Below are positions 43,265 to 53,352 of a stretch of DNA of 64,000 nucleotides, piece after piece. Within the stretch, counting starts at the first letter, position 1; every line of letters starts with the position of its first letter. This DNA is from Eutypella sp. D-1 (lineage: Eukaryota; Ascomycota; Sordariomycetes; Xylariales; Diatrypaceae). The stretch is taken from the NCBI GenBank assembly GCA_023313575.1, contig JAJTTP010000001.1:3782001-3846000 (forward strand), given 5' to 3'. The notes below the pieces were generated by a model. It made no database searches and had not been told where the DNA came from. It worked only from the letters and a program-made list of their open reading frames with translations. Position numbers and translations under genes: made by a program.

Positions 43265-45988
43265 ATGACTTCCGAGGCATCAATAGTGCTGCCGGGTGAT
43301 GAAGATGAAGAGGTTCCCTTGAAGATCCTCAAGCGCCGTTTACTCAAATGCCTAAACGAGATTCAGGCCGTCGGCAACGTCGCCACCTCTAAGCAGCATC
43401 GACACTTCACCAATCCCGGGCTGACTATCGGTGATACGCTCATACCGCTGCCCTTGTCCCCGCGCGACGCGGAGTCTATTAAGAGTGTCTGCAGGCAGGC
43501 CCCATTCGGCCGGGGTGATGAGACCGTGGTGGATACGTCAGTTCGCAAGACCTGGGAGCTCGACCCCAGCCAGTTTAAGCTAGCCAACCCCGACTGGGAT
43601 GAGTACCTCTACAACACATTGTTGAAGGTCGCTGCACAGAAGCTGGGCCTCTCAGACGTGCGGGCAGACCTCTACAAGCTTCTACTATACGAGCCGGGCT
43701 CGTTCTTCAAGCGTCACAAAGACTCGGAAAAGGCACCTGGTATGGTCGCGACGATGGTAGTATGCCTGCCTTCGAAACATGCGGGTGGAAATGTTCACCT
43801 GTCACATCTCGACAGGGAGCAAGTCTTTGAGACGGGACCAACATCGGACTCCAAGCTGACCAGTCTTGCGTGGTACTCTGATGTCACGCACGAGGTCAAG
43901 CCCTTGACCTCCGGATATCGTCTAGCGTTAACTTACAACCTCATCCACACCGGCGATGTTCGGATGTCTGCTCGCTTGTTCAAGGGACACCTGAACCGCC
44001 TCACAACTCTTCTGAGACAGTGGAACCCTAAAGCTGTATATAGGTTGGTTCATCTTCTTGAGCACAAGTATTCGAAGTCCAGTCTGTCGCTCGACAACCT
44101 GAAGGGCCGGGACAGGGTGGTCTGCGAGTGTCTGCGGGAAGCAGGCTTACAGACCGGTCATGTCATATTCCTTGCCAACCTGGACCGGACGAAAGATCCA
44201 GAAGATTACTACTCGCGCATTGCGGAAGCGACGATGGAGTTAAATTCGATAAAATCTTGTGATGGGCGCATTGCCTGTCCTGATGACACTGTTGGGGAAG
44301 ACGAGATTATCAAGCAGAAACGCTGGAACCGGGATCCTGATAGCGAGAGCGAGGGCGAGTTCACCGGCAACGAAAGCATGCCCGGTCCATTGAGGTATCA
44401 CGACACGGTGAGCTTTCATCTTGCTTAACCTGGGATGCCTTACACTGATATGGATGAAATAGGTTGTCGTTATCGCTCCTCTGCGTGAGATATATTGGAT
44501 ATACTCGTTTAACAATGAACCCAGCGTCTTAATAGCCGAATGGAGGAGAATGCTAGCCGAGGGTTCAAAAAATGCACATGCTTCGGTGCTGAGAGACTTA
44601 GCGTGGAATGTCAATTCGGGAATGATCGATAGAGCGTTGCTAAGCAATATAGTAACCATGGTCGCAAGCTCCCACAACCAGAATCTCTACTCTCTCACCT
44701 TAAGAGAAGCACTTAGACTCAGAAGGGGGAAAATGCCTGTATTGAGCAGACTTACCAATCTGATAAGCGAGCAACACGGAGAAGGTTGTTCGGGTCCGAA
44801 TTGGAATCAATGGTATGATGCCTTTGCGCAGAATCCTCGTCATCAAGATCTAATCACATTTTAGGTTCGGTTGTTTGGTCGTCGACGACCGGAACTTAGT
44901 ATATCCATCGAGCGTGATCTGTACTACGTAGGATCATCTTTCAGCCGCGACGACCTCAAGATCTCTTATCAGAAATGGTCTAAGCAAACTCTTATGGGAA
45001 CCATCGAGCGAAGAGAAAGGCTAGACATGGACGACTACGAAACACTCGGACGTCTTCTAATTCCTTGCTTAGTTGATTCGGCACAATCTCAGGATTGGGC
45101 AGTGTGTTGGTGAGTTGACCATTCCAAGGGCGAAATATTACCTTCACATGCGCCGTGAAGCTGAGCACGGTACTAACACATTCTTTTAGGCTGATTCCAA
45201 CACTTAAGCGGCTCGCGACAAGGGACCTTATCTACATCATTGCACAACTGTGCAGCAAGCCTACATTCGACAACGCGTCAGAATGCTTCAGACTCATCTT
45301 GGAGGAACTTCCAGAAAAGTTAGCATTGCGCGTATCCGATTTTCCAAGGGACAGTGCATTCGAAGAGGTTGAGTTTGAAGAGTCTGAGTCTGAAGAGGAT
45401 GCGCTTGAAGAGGATGGGTCCGAATCCTATGAATCCGAGTCCAACGAGTCCAACGAGTCCAACGAGTCCAACACATCAGACACTTTCGATTACCCTGAGA
45501 AATTCAACACTCTGATCGACAACGGCTTCTCAATGGGATTGACCGCGTGGACGACCGAATTAATTGGCGCGAGCTGCGCTGCCATACATAGCGCAGTCCC
45601 GAAACCAAGCAGCGGAACCATATTATCATATAGCGCAGTCCAGAGTTTCCTAACTTCACTCACATCAACGCTGGTAAAACACGAAATTCCGTTTAACGCC
45701 ATGTACTTCGAGTCGGTGGGGGACATGTATGCGGTATTACTGCAGCGGTGCGTGCTGGCCGTGCCCAAGTCCGGCACCGAGTTTGATGTCCACCTCTTGA
45801 AGAGCCGAGTCCGCTCCCTCCGATGCAATTACGTCCAGATGCTTCTGGGATATGAGAGGTACCGAAAGTTGGTTGAGCTAGAGGGAATACCAGATTTTTG
45901 CGAGGCGGAGCAGCATGAGAGCCGAAAGAGGGAGCCCGATGAAGAGCTCGAGGGTTCGATTCCTTCCAGACCGAAACTGATTGAATGA
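43265..45988 (+). CDS. Large 2-oxoglutarate/Fe(II) oxygenase-like protein (prolyl-hydroxylase fold)
   Basis: Four exons: 43265-44407, 44463-about 44812, about 44900-45109, 45190-45988 (833 residues). The N-terminal third is a 2OG-Fe(II) dioxygenase: RHKDSEK gives the HxD pair (His151, Asp153). SDVTHEVKPLTSGYRLAL gives the distal His209 and the 2OG-binding Arg219. LYEPGSFFKRH is the typical strand before them. The other two thirds are helical with no known motif, plus an acidic Glu/Ser/Asn low-complexity stretch near 45370-45475. The third intron is uncertain. An in-frame TAG at 44862-44864 must be spliced out, by an 87-base intron 44813-44899 (GTATGA...CTTAG) or a 126-base intron 44739-44864 (GTATTG...TTTTAG). 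Both keep frame. The substrate is unknown; similar fungal proteins are annotated only as oxygenase-domain proteins. Confidence 0.75.
45437..45472 (+). repeat. Four tandem copies of a 9-base unit (GAGTCCAAC)
   Basis: Four consecutive near-perfect GAGTCCAAC units encode the Glu-Ser-Asn repeat in the acidic segment of the oxygenase-like protein. This is a coding minisatellite. Confidence 0.8.
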
Positions 45989-46879
45989 TCCAGGTCTTTC
46001 AATAATGGGCCTCACTATAGCTTCACGTCCGTTCGGCGGTTATCCATATTCAAACGTGCGAATATATACTGACGACGCACATTGGCTAATTGCGTACTTG
46101 CGACGAGACGCCGAAGAGAAATATGCACGGTCTGGTGCACGGCATGGTGGTTAGACTAGAAACTCACAAGGTTGTACAGCACATCCTGCCGTACCCATGC
46201 ATGTATCTTATCTTGGAATTGTTTACTTTTCAATACCTGTTCCGACGCTCTGGAGAAAACTCAAGGGATATAGTTGATACGGAAACAACGCATATATACA
46301 TCCTGGCAGAAGGGGAGATTCCGGTTCGGTGGAGACCTGATACCGACTCCGATCTTGGCGGTTGTAGTGAAGGAAGTCGGAAAAGTGCGGCGTTTTTTCG
46401 GCATTCGCACTCTCGGTATTCTCCCTGAGGTCTGAGGTCTGCACTTGGCTATCTCGATTTTCGGTGCCTTTTCAAACTCCGCATGCTAATGACGACTAGC
46501 AACGACCACATTCGCGGGGTAAGATAGTGGCTATACATTCCTCGTAGCCCTCTACTCTCTCATAATCGTATGTATATACGACCTAACCTCACGACCGAGG
46601 CCAATCATCGGATTGCGCCATGCATCAGCGTGGTTACGTAAAGCGGTAGTTTAGCCGTTGATGCCGGTATTGGTGTGCGGGAGGTTGGAGGTTTCGATGG
46701 GGTTATGACGACGGCGACGACGAGTGCGTCGTACAAGTGCCCGCTATTCGGCATCGTCGGCTGGTATATATATGTTGCTGGATGGCCAACAAGGTTATCA
46801 TCAGGGTTCTCCAAATCGAATCTTAGACGATACATCCTCTACAACCAAACCCCTAAACATATTAAAGTCCCTTCTAGCC
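45989..46879. other. Intergenic region, no gene seen
   Basis: Carries the promoter of the GFA-domain gene. A TATA-like GGTATATATATG at about 46766-46777 lies roughly 105 bases before its ATG. Otherwise only short frames. Confidence 0.45.
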
Positions 46880-47455
46880 ATGTCTTTCTCACTCCACCCT
46901 TCCATCGACAATGGCATCACGCCGGGCAACCCCTCGTTTCCCGGTGGCAAGCTCCACTGCCACTGCAAGAGTAAGCCCGTCGAGGTAACCCTGGGGAGCA
47001 ATGTGGCGCACAACCACGCGTGCGGCTGCTCTAAGTGCTGGAAGCCATCTGGCGCCCTCTTTTCCATCGTTGGTGTCATCCCCCGGAACCAGGTTAAGGT
47101 GACTGCCAACGGGGACAAGCTGAAGATCATCGATGAGAGCGCGGCGATCCAGCGCAACGCCTGTGCAGAGTGCGGTGTGCACCTCTTTGGTCGTATTGAG
47201 AAGGAGCATCCCTTCCATGGTCTCGACTTTGTGCACGTTGAGCTGTCCGACGAGAAGGGCTGGCAGGAACCCCAATTCGCCGCTTTCGTCTCCTCCATCA
47301 TTGAGGCCGGCTTCCACCCCGGTAGCATCGACAAGGTTCGCCAGAAGTTTAAGAGCCTTGGCCTCGAGACTTACGACGCCCTTTCGCCCCCGCTCATGGA
47401 CCTGATCGCGACATGGACAGCACAGAAGGCCGGTCGTCTGCCAGCGAACCTATGA
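46880..47455 (+). CDS. Glutathione-dependent formaldehyde-activating enzyme (GFA domain)
   Basis: Single exon, 191 residues, the normal length of S-(hydroxymethyl)glutathione synthase. I use the ATG at 46880 ([12 protein letters not shown]); the frame is open upstream, but that part lacks family resemblance. Zinc-binding cysteines are at 27 and 29 (LHCHCK), 48, 50 and 53 (CGCSKCW) and 95 and 98 (CAECG), the complete GFA pattern. Family role: promotes the condensation of formaldehyde with glutathione, feeding the formaldehyde dehydrogenase detoxification route in the cytosol. No partner dehydrogenase gene is in this window. Confidence 0.92.
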   Translation: MSFSLHPSIDNGITPGNPSFPGGKLHCHCKSKPVEVTLGSNVAHNHACGCSKCWKPSGALFSIVGVIPRNQVKVTANGDKLKIIDESAAIQRNACAECGVHLFGRIEKEHPFHGLDFVHVELSDEKGWQEPQFAAFVSSIIEAGFHPGSIDKVRQKFKSLGLETYDALSPPLMDLIATWTAQKAGRLPANL

Positions 47456-48109
47456 GAAATCAAAACACAGCAATTGCAACAATCTGCCCAGCTCCCGGAT
47501 GGTTCACCGCGGAGTTGTGCACCTTCGAAAAAAAAAAAACTAGTCCGCGGGATATGACGGGGTTATAAGGCGTCTAAGCACACATGAGATTGGATATGGT
47601 GTCAGCAGCATGTGGGCGGCTTATTCATGTACATAGTTGTGCATAGAATACCAATACGGTTCCATACTTTTTCAGAAAAACAGCGGATATTGCCTACGTG
47701 CTTCAATATTGCCAAGCTATCCATGACCCAACACATGGGATGAAGCCCTGTTAGTGCCGAACTAACAGCTAAACTGCCTAAAAAAGTGGTCGCGACAGGG
47801 CATCCTTTCTCTACTGAGTACTGGTGCTTATTCTGCGCCTTGCGTGATGTAAAGCCAAGATGTCGAATTGCGCCTTGCCTGATGTCAAGCTAGATGTCGA
47901 AAGATAGATTTGTCAGATACACACGATCCCCATAGCAAGCAGCCAACCAACAATGGAGCATCATCAACATGATGAGGCAACTAGGACCAGGAGAAGTATA
48001 TATAGAGGGAAAGACATCTACATTATGAGTAATTCTAAAACTCCAAGGCTCCTTAGAGACCTATCATCCGCCCGAACTGAACTGCCTAGGAGACCAAACG
48101 TCAAAAACC
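47456..48109. other. Intergenic region with promoter of the alpha/beta hydrolase
   Basis: No gene seen. A TATA-like sequence TATATATAG at 47997-48005 lies about 105 bases upstream of the hydrolase ATG. A poly-A run (12 A) at about 47529-47540 follows the GFA gene. Confidence 0.4.
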
Positions 48110-49000
48110 ATGTCTAACATAACCGCACCCGCGTATCCCTACGCGATTGACAGGGTTCAGGTTGATGATGGTGTAAATATCTTTTATCGCAGCGCAGGGC
48201 TTGAAACCGCTTCTGTTCTGCTGTTGCTTCATGGTTTCCCGACTTCTTCACTCATGTTTCGCAACCTAATCCCCTTGTTGGCAATAAGCTACCGTGTCAT
48301 TGTCCCTGATCTGCCTGGCTTTGGCTTCACTGAAGTCCCCGAAGGCCGCAACTATAACTACACTTTTGCCAACCTTGCTACGACCATCGAAGCTTTTCTC
48401 GACGCTCTGAACATCAACCGTTTCGCCGTGTATATCTTTGATTATGGCGCACCTGTTGGCCTCCGTCTAGCACTATCTCGCCCGTCCGCCGTGTCTGCCA
48501 TCATCTCGCAGAATGGAAATGCCTACGAGGAGGGTTTGGGACAAGACTTCTGGGCACCTGTCGAAAAGTACTGGGAAAGTGGTAGTACAGAGGACCGGGA
48601 AGCCTTGCGGCAAATCTTGGTTCTGAATGAAACAGCTGCACAGTACACCAAAGGAGCTCCGCATCCCGATCGTCTTCCACCTGAGACTTGGCACCTCGAC
48701 CAGGCGTTGATGGAACGCCCAGGGAACAAGGACATACAGCTCGACCTTTTCTACGACTATCGTACCAACGTGGCCCTATATCCTAAGTTTCATGAGTACT
48801 TTCGTTCATCCGACGTTCCGGTTCTGGCCGTCTGGGGTAAGAATGATATCATCTTTGTCCCTGCCGGTGCGGAGGCATACAAGAGAGACGTCAAGAAGTT
48901 CGAGCTGAAGTGGCTGGATACCGGTCACTTTGCTCTCGAGACCAACGAGAAGATAGTCGCGGCTTATATTGATAGCTTCTTGAAAAAGTACACCGTTTAA
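48110..49000 (+). CDS. Alpha/beta hydrolase (epoxide hydrolase / haloalkane dehalogenase-like)
   Basis: Single exon, 296 residues. The oxyanion-hole motif HGFP is at 41-44. The nucleophile elbow region FDYGAPVG places an Asp (111) at the nucleophile position, as in epoxide hydrolases and haloalkane dehalogenases, not the Ser of esterases. An acid candidate is Asp246 in WGKNDIIF. The catalytic His273 is in TGHFALET. The length is normal for this soluble cytosolic group. Family role: hydrolysis of epoxides or carbon-halogen bonds in small molecules. The substrate cannot be told from sequence. The Zn2Cys6 gene that follows is convergent, 114 bases away. Confidence 0.88.
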   Translation: MSNITAPAYPYAIDRVQVDDGVNIFYRSAGLETASVLLLLHGFPTSSLMFRNLIPLLAISYRVIVPDLPGFGFTEVPEGRNYNYTFANLATTIEAFLDALNINRFAVYIFDYGAPVGLRLALSRPSAVSAIISQNGNAYEEGLGQDFWAPVEKYWESGSTEDREALRQILVLNETAAQYTKGAPHPDRLPPETWHLDQALMERPGNKDIQLDLFYDYRTNVALYPKFHEYFRSSDVPVLAVWGKNDIIFVPAGAEAYKRDVKKFELKWLDTGHFALETNEKIVAAYIDSFLKKYTV

Positions 49001-49114
49001 CATCCCCCATATGTACCTAGTTTGGAGGGCGGAAGAGACTGAAGTTAGGGCTTTTCGAAAGAGAGTCGGGGGATGAGGAGTGCCAATCATTTTCATACTG
49101 CAAGTTGAGGATGT

Positions 49115-51220
49115 CTAAGGACCGGTATCTCCTGTTGGAGGAAGCATAGTAAACGTCCCCAGAAGATCTTGGGATGAAAATTCAAAATTGAAAGGGTTCA
49201 AACTTATGTCCAGGGGCATATCTGGCACTGAATCTGTCGTTGCTTGTGGTGATGATGATGACGCGAGGGGAATAGATTGGCGCGGTGACGACAGTGAACG
49301 GGGTATGTCTGTTTCAGCTATATCCAGAACTTCTCGTGCGATGATTCCCATTTCACGATATGTGCGCTTCCCAAGAGGCCAGCACTCGCCAAAGATACGC
49401 AGAGCACCCATACTCGAGCGGATACGCTCACGCTCAAGGTGAAGTGCATGTCCTTTGAACAGGTATCGACACGCCGAAAAATGGGCGACCATCGTGCTCG
49501 CGATCATGCAAATTAGGAATGGGCTGTGTGATATCAAGGTACGTGGTATAGGGAGCAGGTCTCCAATCTGCTGGATGGCCAGTAGAGCTTTTGACGTGTG
49601 GAGACGTGCCTCCCCTGTGTTGGATTGCTTCAATTTCGGTGGAGGCGGTGCGCATCGTGCTACTGCTTCCACCTCGAAATAAGCTAGATCCGAGAGGCGG
49701 CGGTGGAAGTCGACAACGTAACTGCTCGCCGCTTGTCAGCAATGCAACACGAATATATGGTAAGTTATACTCACGTATTGATTATCATATTGGCTCTAAA
49801 TAGGTGGGTATCTATTTCTCCGTCCTGTTTAACAATGGTCCGTTTCGATTCAGGTAACAAGGAGCTCCAAGCCGATAAGCAGATATCGAGCTGGCCACAA
49901 ACCAACGGGATGTTTTGGTCAACGGGCGTGTTTCGTGAGATGACCAGGTCTAGATTTCTAGCTAGGCCTACAAGATGTGCAAAGGACGAGAACTCCAGGT
50001 CGTCATCGGAAGAGAATTCTCTGTTATCGTATTCCCGTAGAGTCCTGCTAGATGGAATTTGCTAATTCGAAAGTAAGCGCGAGTGAAGGGTCATCATAAA
50101 GGATCTCAGACCTACGCCTGATTCGTACTGTTCTTCCTCACATGGAAGTGGCGAGCTCATATTTACCTCGTGAACTCGAGTTGGATATGTGTCTATAATC
50201 TACAATCAATACTGACCCCAACGATGTAAATGTATTAAAGTGTGGAGAGAAACATTACGCGTGTTGACTAGAGTGTCCATCGTGACATGCCCAAAGACTT
50301 GAGACTTCAAGCGACTTACGAGTACTTCCAGCTATATTTCCCTCGGTCAGGTAGATCTGCCACCATGTACGCCGCCAACTCTCTTCCAATAAGGAGTTGC
50401 CATGCCCATGGCGTGAAGCAAAATTCTCCAGGTGCATCCCGAGGTCCAGAGCATCCTTGATCGCCTTCCCAAGAACGTCAATTCCCTCGGCAATCGCATC
50501 GCACCAAAACACGGCAATGGAATAAAGAAGCATGGCTTGAACTCCATGTGGGGTGATGGAAATGCTTTGATTAAGTGATACCGGAAGTGATGATCTTGCT
50601 GTCTCACGGTAGGGCTCCGAGTCGATGGCAGTTTCGAAGAGTGACCCGATATATCGCATTACAAGCGTAATGGGCTTGAAACCCACCGGATCCATAGCGC
50701 AATGTTGATCCAAAGCCCAGCGCGGTAGGGCGCATGGGTGGGCAGCATGGAAGTATCTGTAATAATTTCCGACGAGAGTGTCCTCTATTGCGATGTGGTT
50801 GGCCATCACTCCTGTCCTCTGCAATCTATGTTCTGATCCATTAGTCGCATCAGGGGTAGTCGACAGCTCGTATATACCTCTGCTCCAAGGAACCTCCGCA
50901 ACATTAGTGTTAATTGCTATGTGGGAAGAGCTGAAATCAGGAGCGTATGTTGAGTCTTGTTGCTGTACATGCGTTGTTGGGATGCTATCCTCAACTCGAC
51001 GACGGCGGTTGCCATTGCGACGTGATCTCGTGTAGAGACAGGCTGTGCCCTCAGATGAACAACGGCCACAACTAGGCTTTGCAGCATCGCAACGGACATG
51101 ATGCGAGCGGCAGGCTAGACATGCTAATGAGACGCGGTGTTTTGTTTGCCTCGCAACACTGGTCTGTGTATCATTCGGAATTGTTGGATGCATCAGTGCC
51201 TTCAGTTGGCAAAAACACAT
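49115..51220 (-). CDS. Zn2Cys6 transcription factor with one-base frameshift (possible pseudogene)
   Basis: Minus-strand exons are 51220-50320, 50192-50116, 50061-49775 and 49722-49115. The zinc cluster CLACRSHHVRCDAAKPSCGRCSSEGTAC lies near the N-terminus (six Cys, C-X2-C-X6-C-X6-C-X2-C-X6-C). The fungal-specific TF domain follows, with ALDLGMHLENFA, SWRRTWWQIYLTEG, TRVHEVNMSSPLPCEEEQYESG and later VVDFHRRLSDLA / FEVEAVARCAPPPPKL. These last two blocks belong together but are in different frames. The bases GCTTAATTTCG at 49675-49685 hold one extra A, giving a stop (TAA) right after SDLA. If real, the mutation removes the last 186 residues. An intron does not fix it. It lies between a hydrolase and a transporter region, so its targets are unknown. 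Confidence 0.7.
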
Positions 51221-53352
51221 GCGATCATAAACGAGGTTAAATACTTTTCAGCAGCCTAGTAAAGCAAACGTATCATTTAATATTATTCGGACGAACCCAA
51301 GGAGAGAAGAAATTTTGTTGAGACGTCAATGTGGAATCTTACCATCGTCAGTTTTCACTCCGAGAAAAATTTACCCTGCTGACATGCATGTCATCGCTGC
51401 AGGCAGCCGGTCAGCATAGTACCCAGACATCCAAGGATCCGAATTGATAAGCCAATCGAGGCGTGACTTGGCTATATAGTCCTCGTATCTTTACAGAAAA
51501 AATACTGGTTGAAATCAAAAGATCGGAAGCACGATCGCGTTTCAACCCTTGATATTCGATAAATTCACATAATCACGTAATGATGGGAGCGGGCTAATTC
51601 ATATGGGACTTGTCCCTTCCTCATATTGATACAATTAAGCCTATGATAAAACCCCTCGTATTGGTATAAGTGTTGATTAAGATCACTCAGGCTGGGAGCT
51701 AGACAGGATATCTTCGATGGCGGATCTGCTGTATATATTGTTCAGTATAATTTGTTATGAAAAATGTGACTGTAGTGTTAGATTCTCACTCCGCATATAT
51801 TCTGAAGCGCACCTATAAATCTAGTGTGGGCCTAAGGTCAATTTCACATGTCTTATTACATAGTACCCGCGTGTAGCCGCAATGCATGTTACTTACTACT
51901 TATGCACTCAAGTTATAGGGGCACATTGGGGATCACTTTGCCGAAGCGCTTATGTCGCTAGAGTGTGGCCATGCTTAGCTCATACAGGGCTGGAGTAATA
52001 TGTCCTCAATTAACAGCATCCAGTAGCCATCCAGGTTACATTGCATACATTCAACGTAGCAAGTTGGATCGGATGCGTGATATTAGTACAACCCATTATG
52101 GGACATTACTACATTACATAAGTCCTTGCACATATTAGATAGTGTTTGCAGGACATGACGAGTGAGCAGATAATTAATGTCAAAGTAGTTGCTGGGTGAT
52201 TCTATCCAGTCTTGAGTGTTCTTGTTAGGTATCATAGTTACCCAGGTAAGTGAAAAGTTAATCGAGTCCCGAATAATTACAAACTTACAAAGATATCCCA
52301 CGTGGTATTTCAGTAGTGATTCCCGGTAAATGGGTATCCTCCAGCGTAATACCACCCATCCTGCTACCATCCCTGATCCATTCATATCTACACAACTTTA
52401 AACTCAAGTCATGGGTGATAGTAGTAGTAATGTATCTCATGTTGAAAATTTTCCATTTTAGGAAAGCCGATTCACGCTAACCTCTCAAGCGACCAATCAC
52501 GAACGAGCGCCGGCGGTGCTTGCCTAGCGCGCGGCCATCGCCTTATGTCTTCCTCCCTCCTCTCTCCTACCAGACCGCCCATCCACCCATCTGTAGATCC
52601 CATGGGCGGCCTCCCTCCCTCTCTCCCCCTCCCCTCCATCCCCGAAATTTCAAGCTTCTTTCTAAAGGCCCGTTATCACAGTCCCGAGACACGCGGCCAC
52701 GTGGAGTCTGAAAATCCTGCTTTTGCTAAATAGGTGCCGGAGCAAGGAGGCTCATCAATCCTCTAAATTAGCTGAACTATGCCGACCGTTTCCTGAATCG
52801 GTGCGGGAATTTTTGGACAGGAATAAACTTTGTCTGACATAGCCTCCCTCCTCCAAGTGCAGGTACAAGTAACTGTTAACATTACAACTCGATAGCCTCG
52901 CTGTTTGGAGGTAGTGGCTACTATGGTCCAAATGAGTCGCTGGTGCCAATAATGTGCGCGATGAAGCTAAGCCTTAGCCACTGGATATCAAACTAACATC
53001 GCAATATCTCTCAATGATATATGAGCGATTTTTGTTGTACATGTGATACGAATGTTCAGGATGTATAAATTATAGCAGTGTAGTTGATGTGTTGCATTGT
53101 GCATCACTCAGCTCAGTTTCTACGAATCGGCTTGTTATTTTCTTGATCTCACGTCCGTGGGCGGCAAGGGTCTATTTCACCCCAAGTCACACACCCTCAG
53201 ACGCAGAGTAAAGGCTCCAAGGCGTAGTTCCAGAATTCTCCAGACATCAAACTCTATCGAGCTGTATAGCACGTCTCCTTGCCTCTTGGAAAATTACCGC
53301 CTACCCCTATTTTTTCAATCCTATTGGCCTGTGCCTACCACGATTTGCAGAA
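51221..53352. other. Intergenic region, no gene seen
   Basis: About 2.1 kb, AT-rich in the left part, with a C/T-rich stretch at 52540-52640 (CCCTCCCTCTCTCCCCCTCC). No coding frame with protein character. Promoters for the TF (left) and the cation ATPase (right) lie here. Confidence 0.5.

Noticed and set aside
44862..44864. Nonsense mutation in the oxygenase-like gene
   Set aside because: Two in-frame introns with acceptable signals remove this TAG, so a break is not required.
45950..45965. GGGTTCGATTCC, resembling a tRNA B-box
   Set aside because: No A-box or acceptor stem at proper distance; it lies in the last coding exon of the oxygenase-like gene.
52520..52733. Pro/Ser-rich small frames
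   Set aside because: Produced by a CCCTCC/CTCTCC low-complexity stretch.
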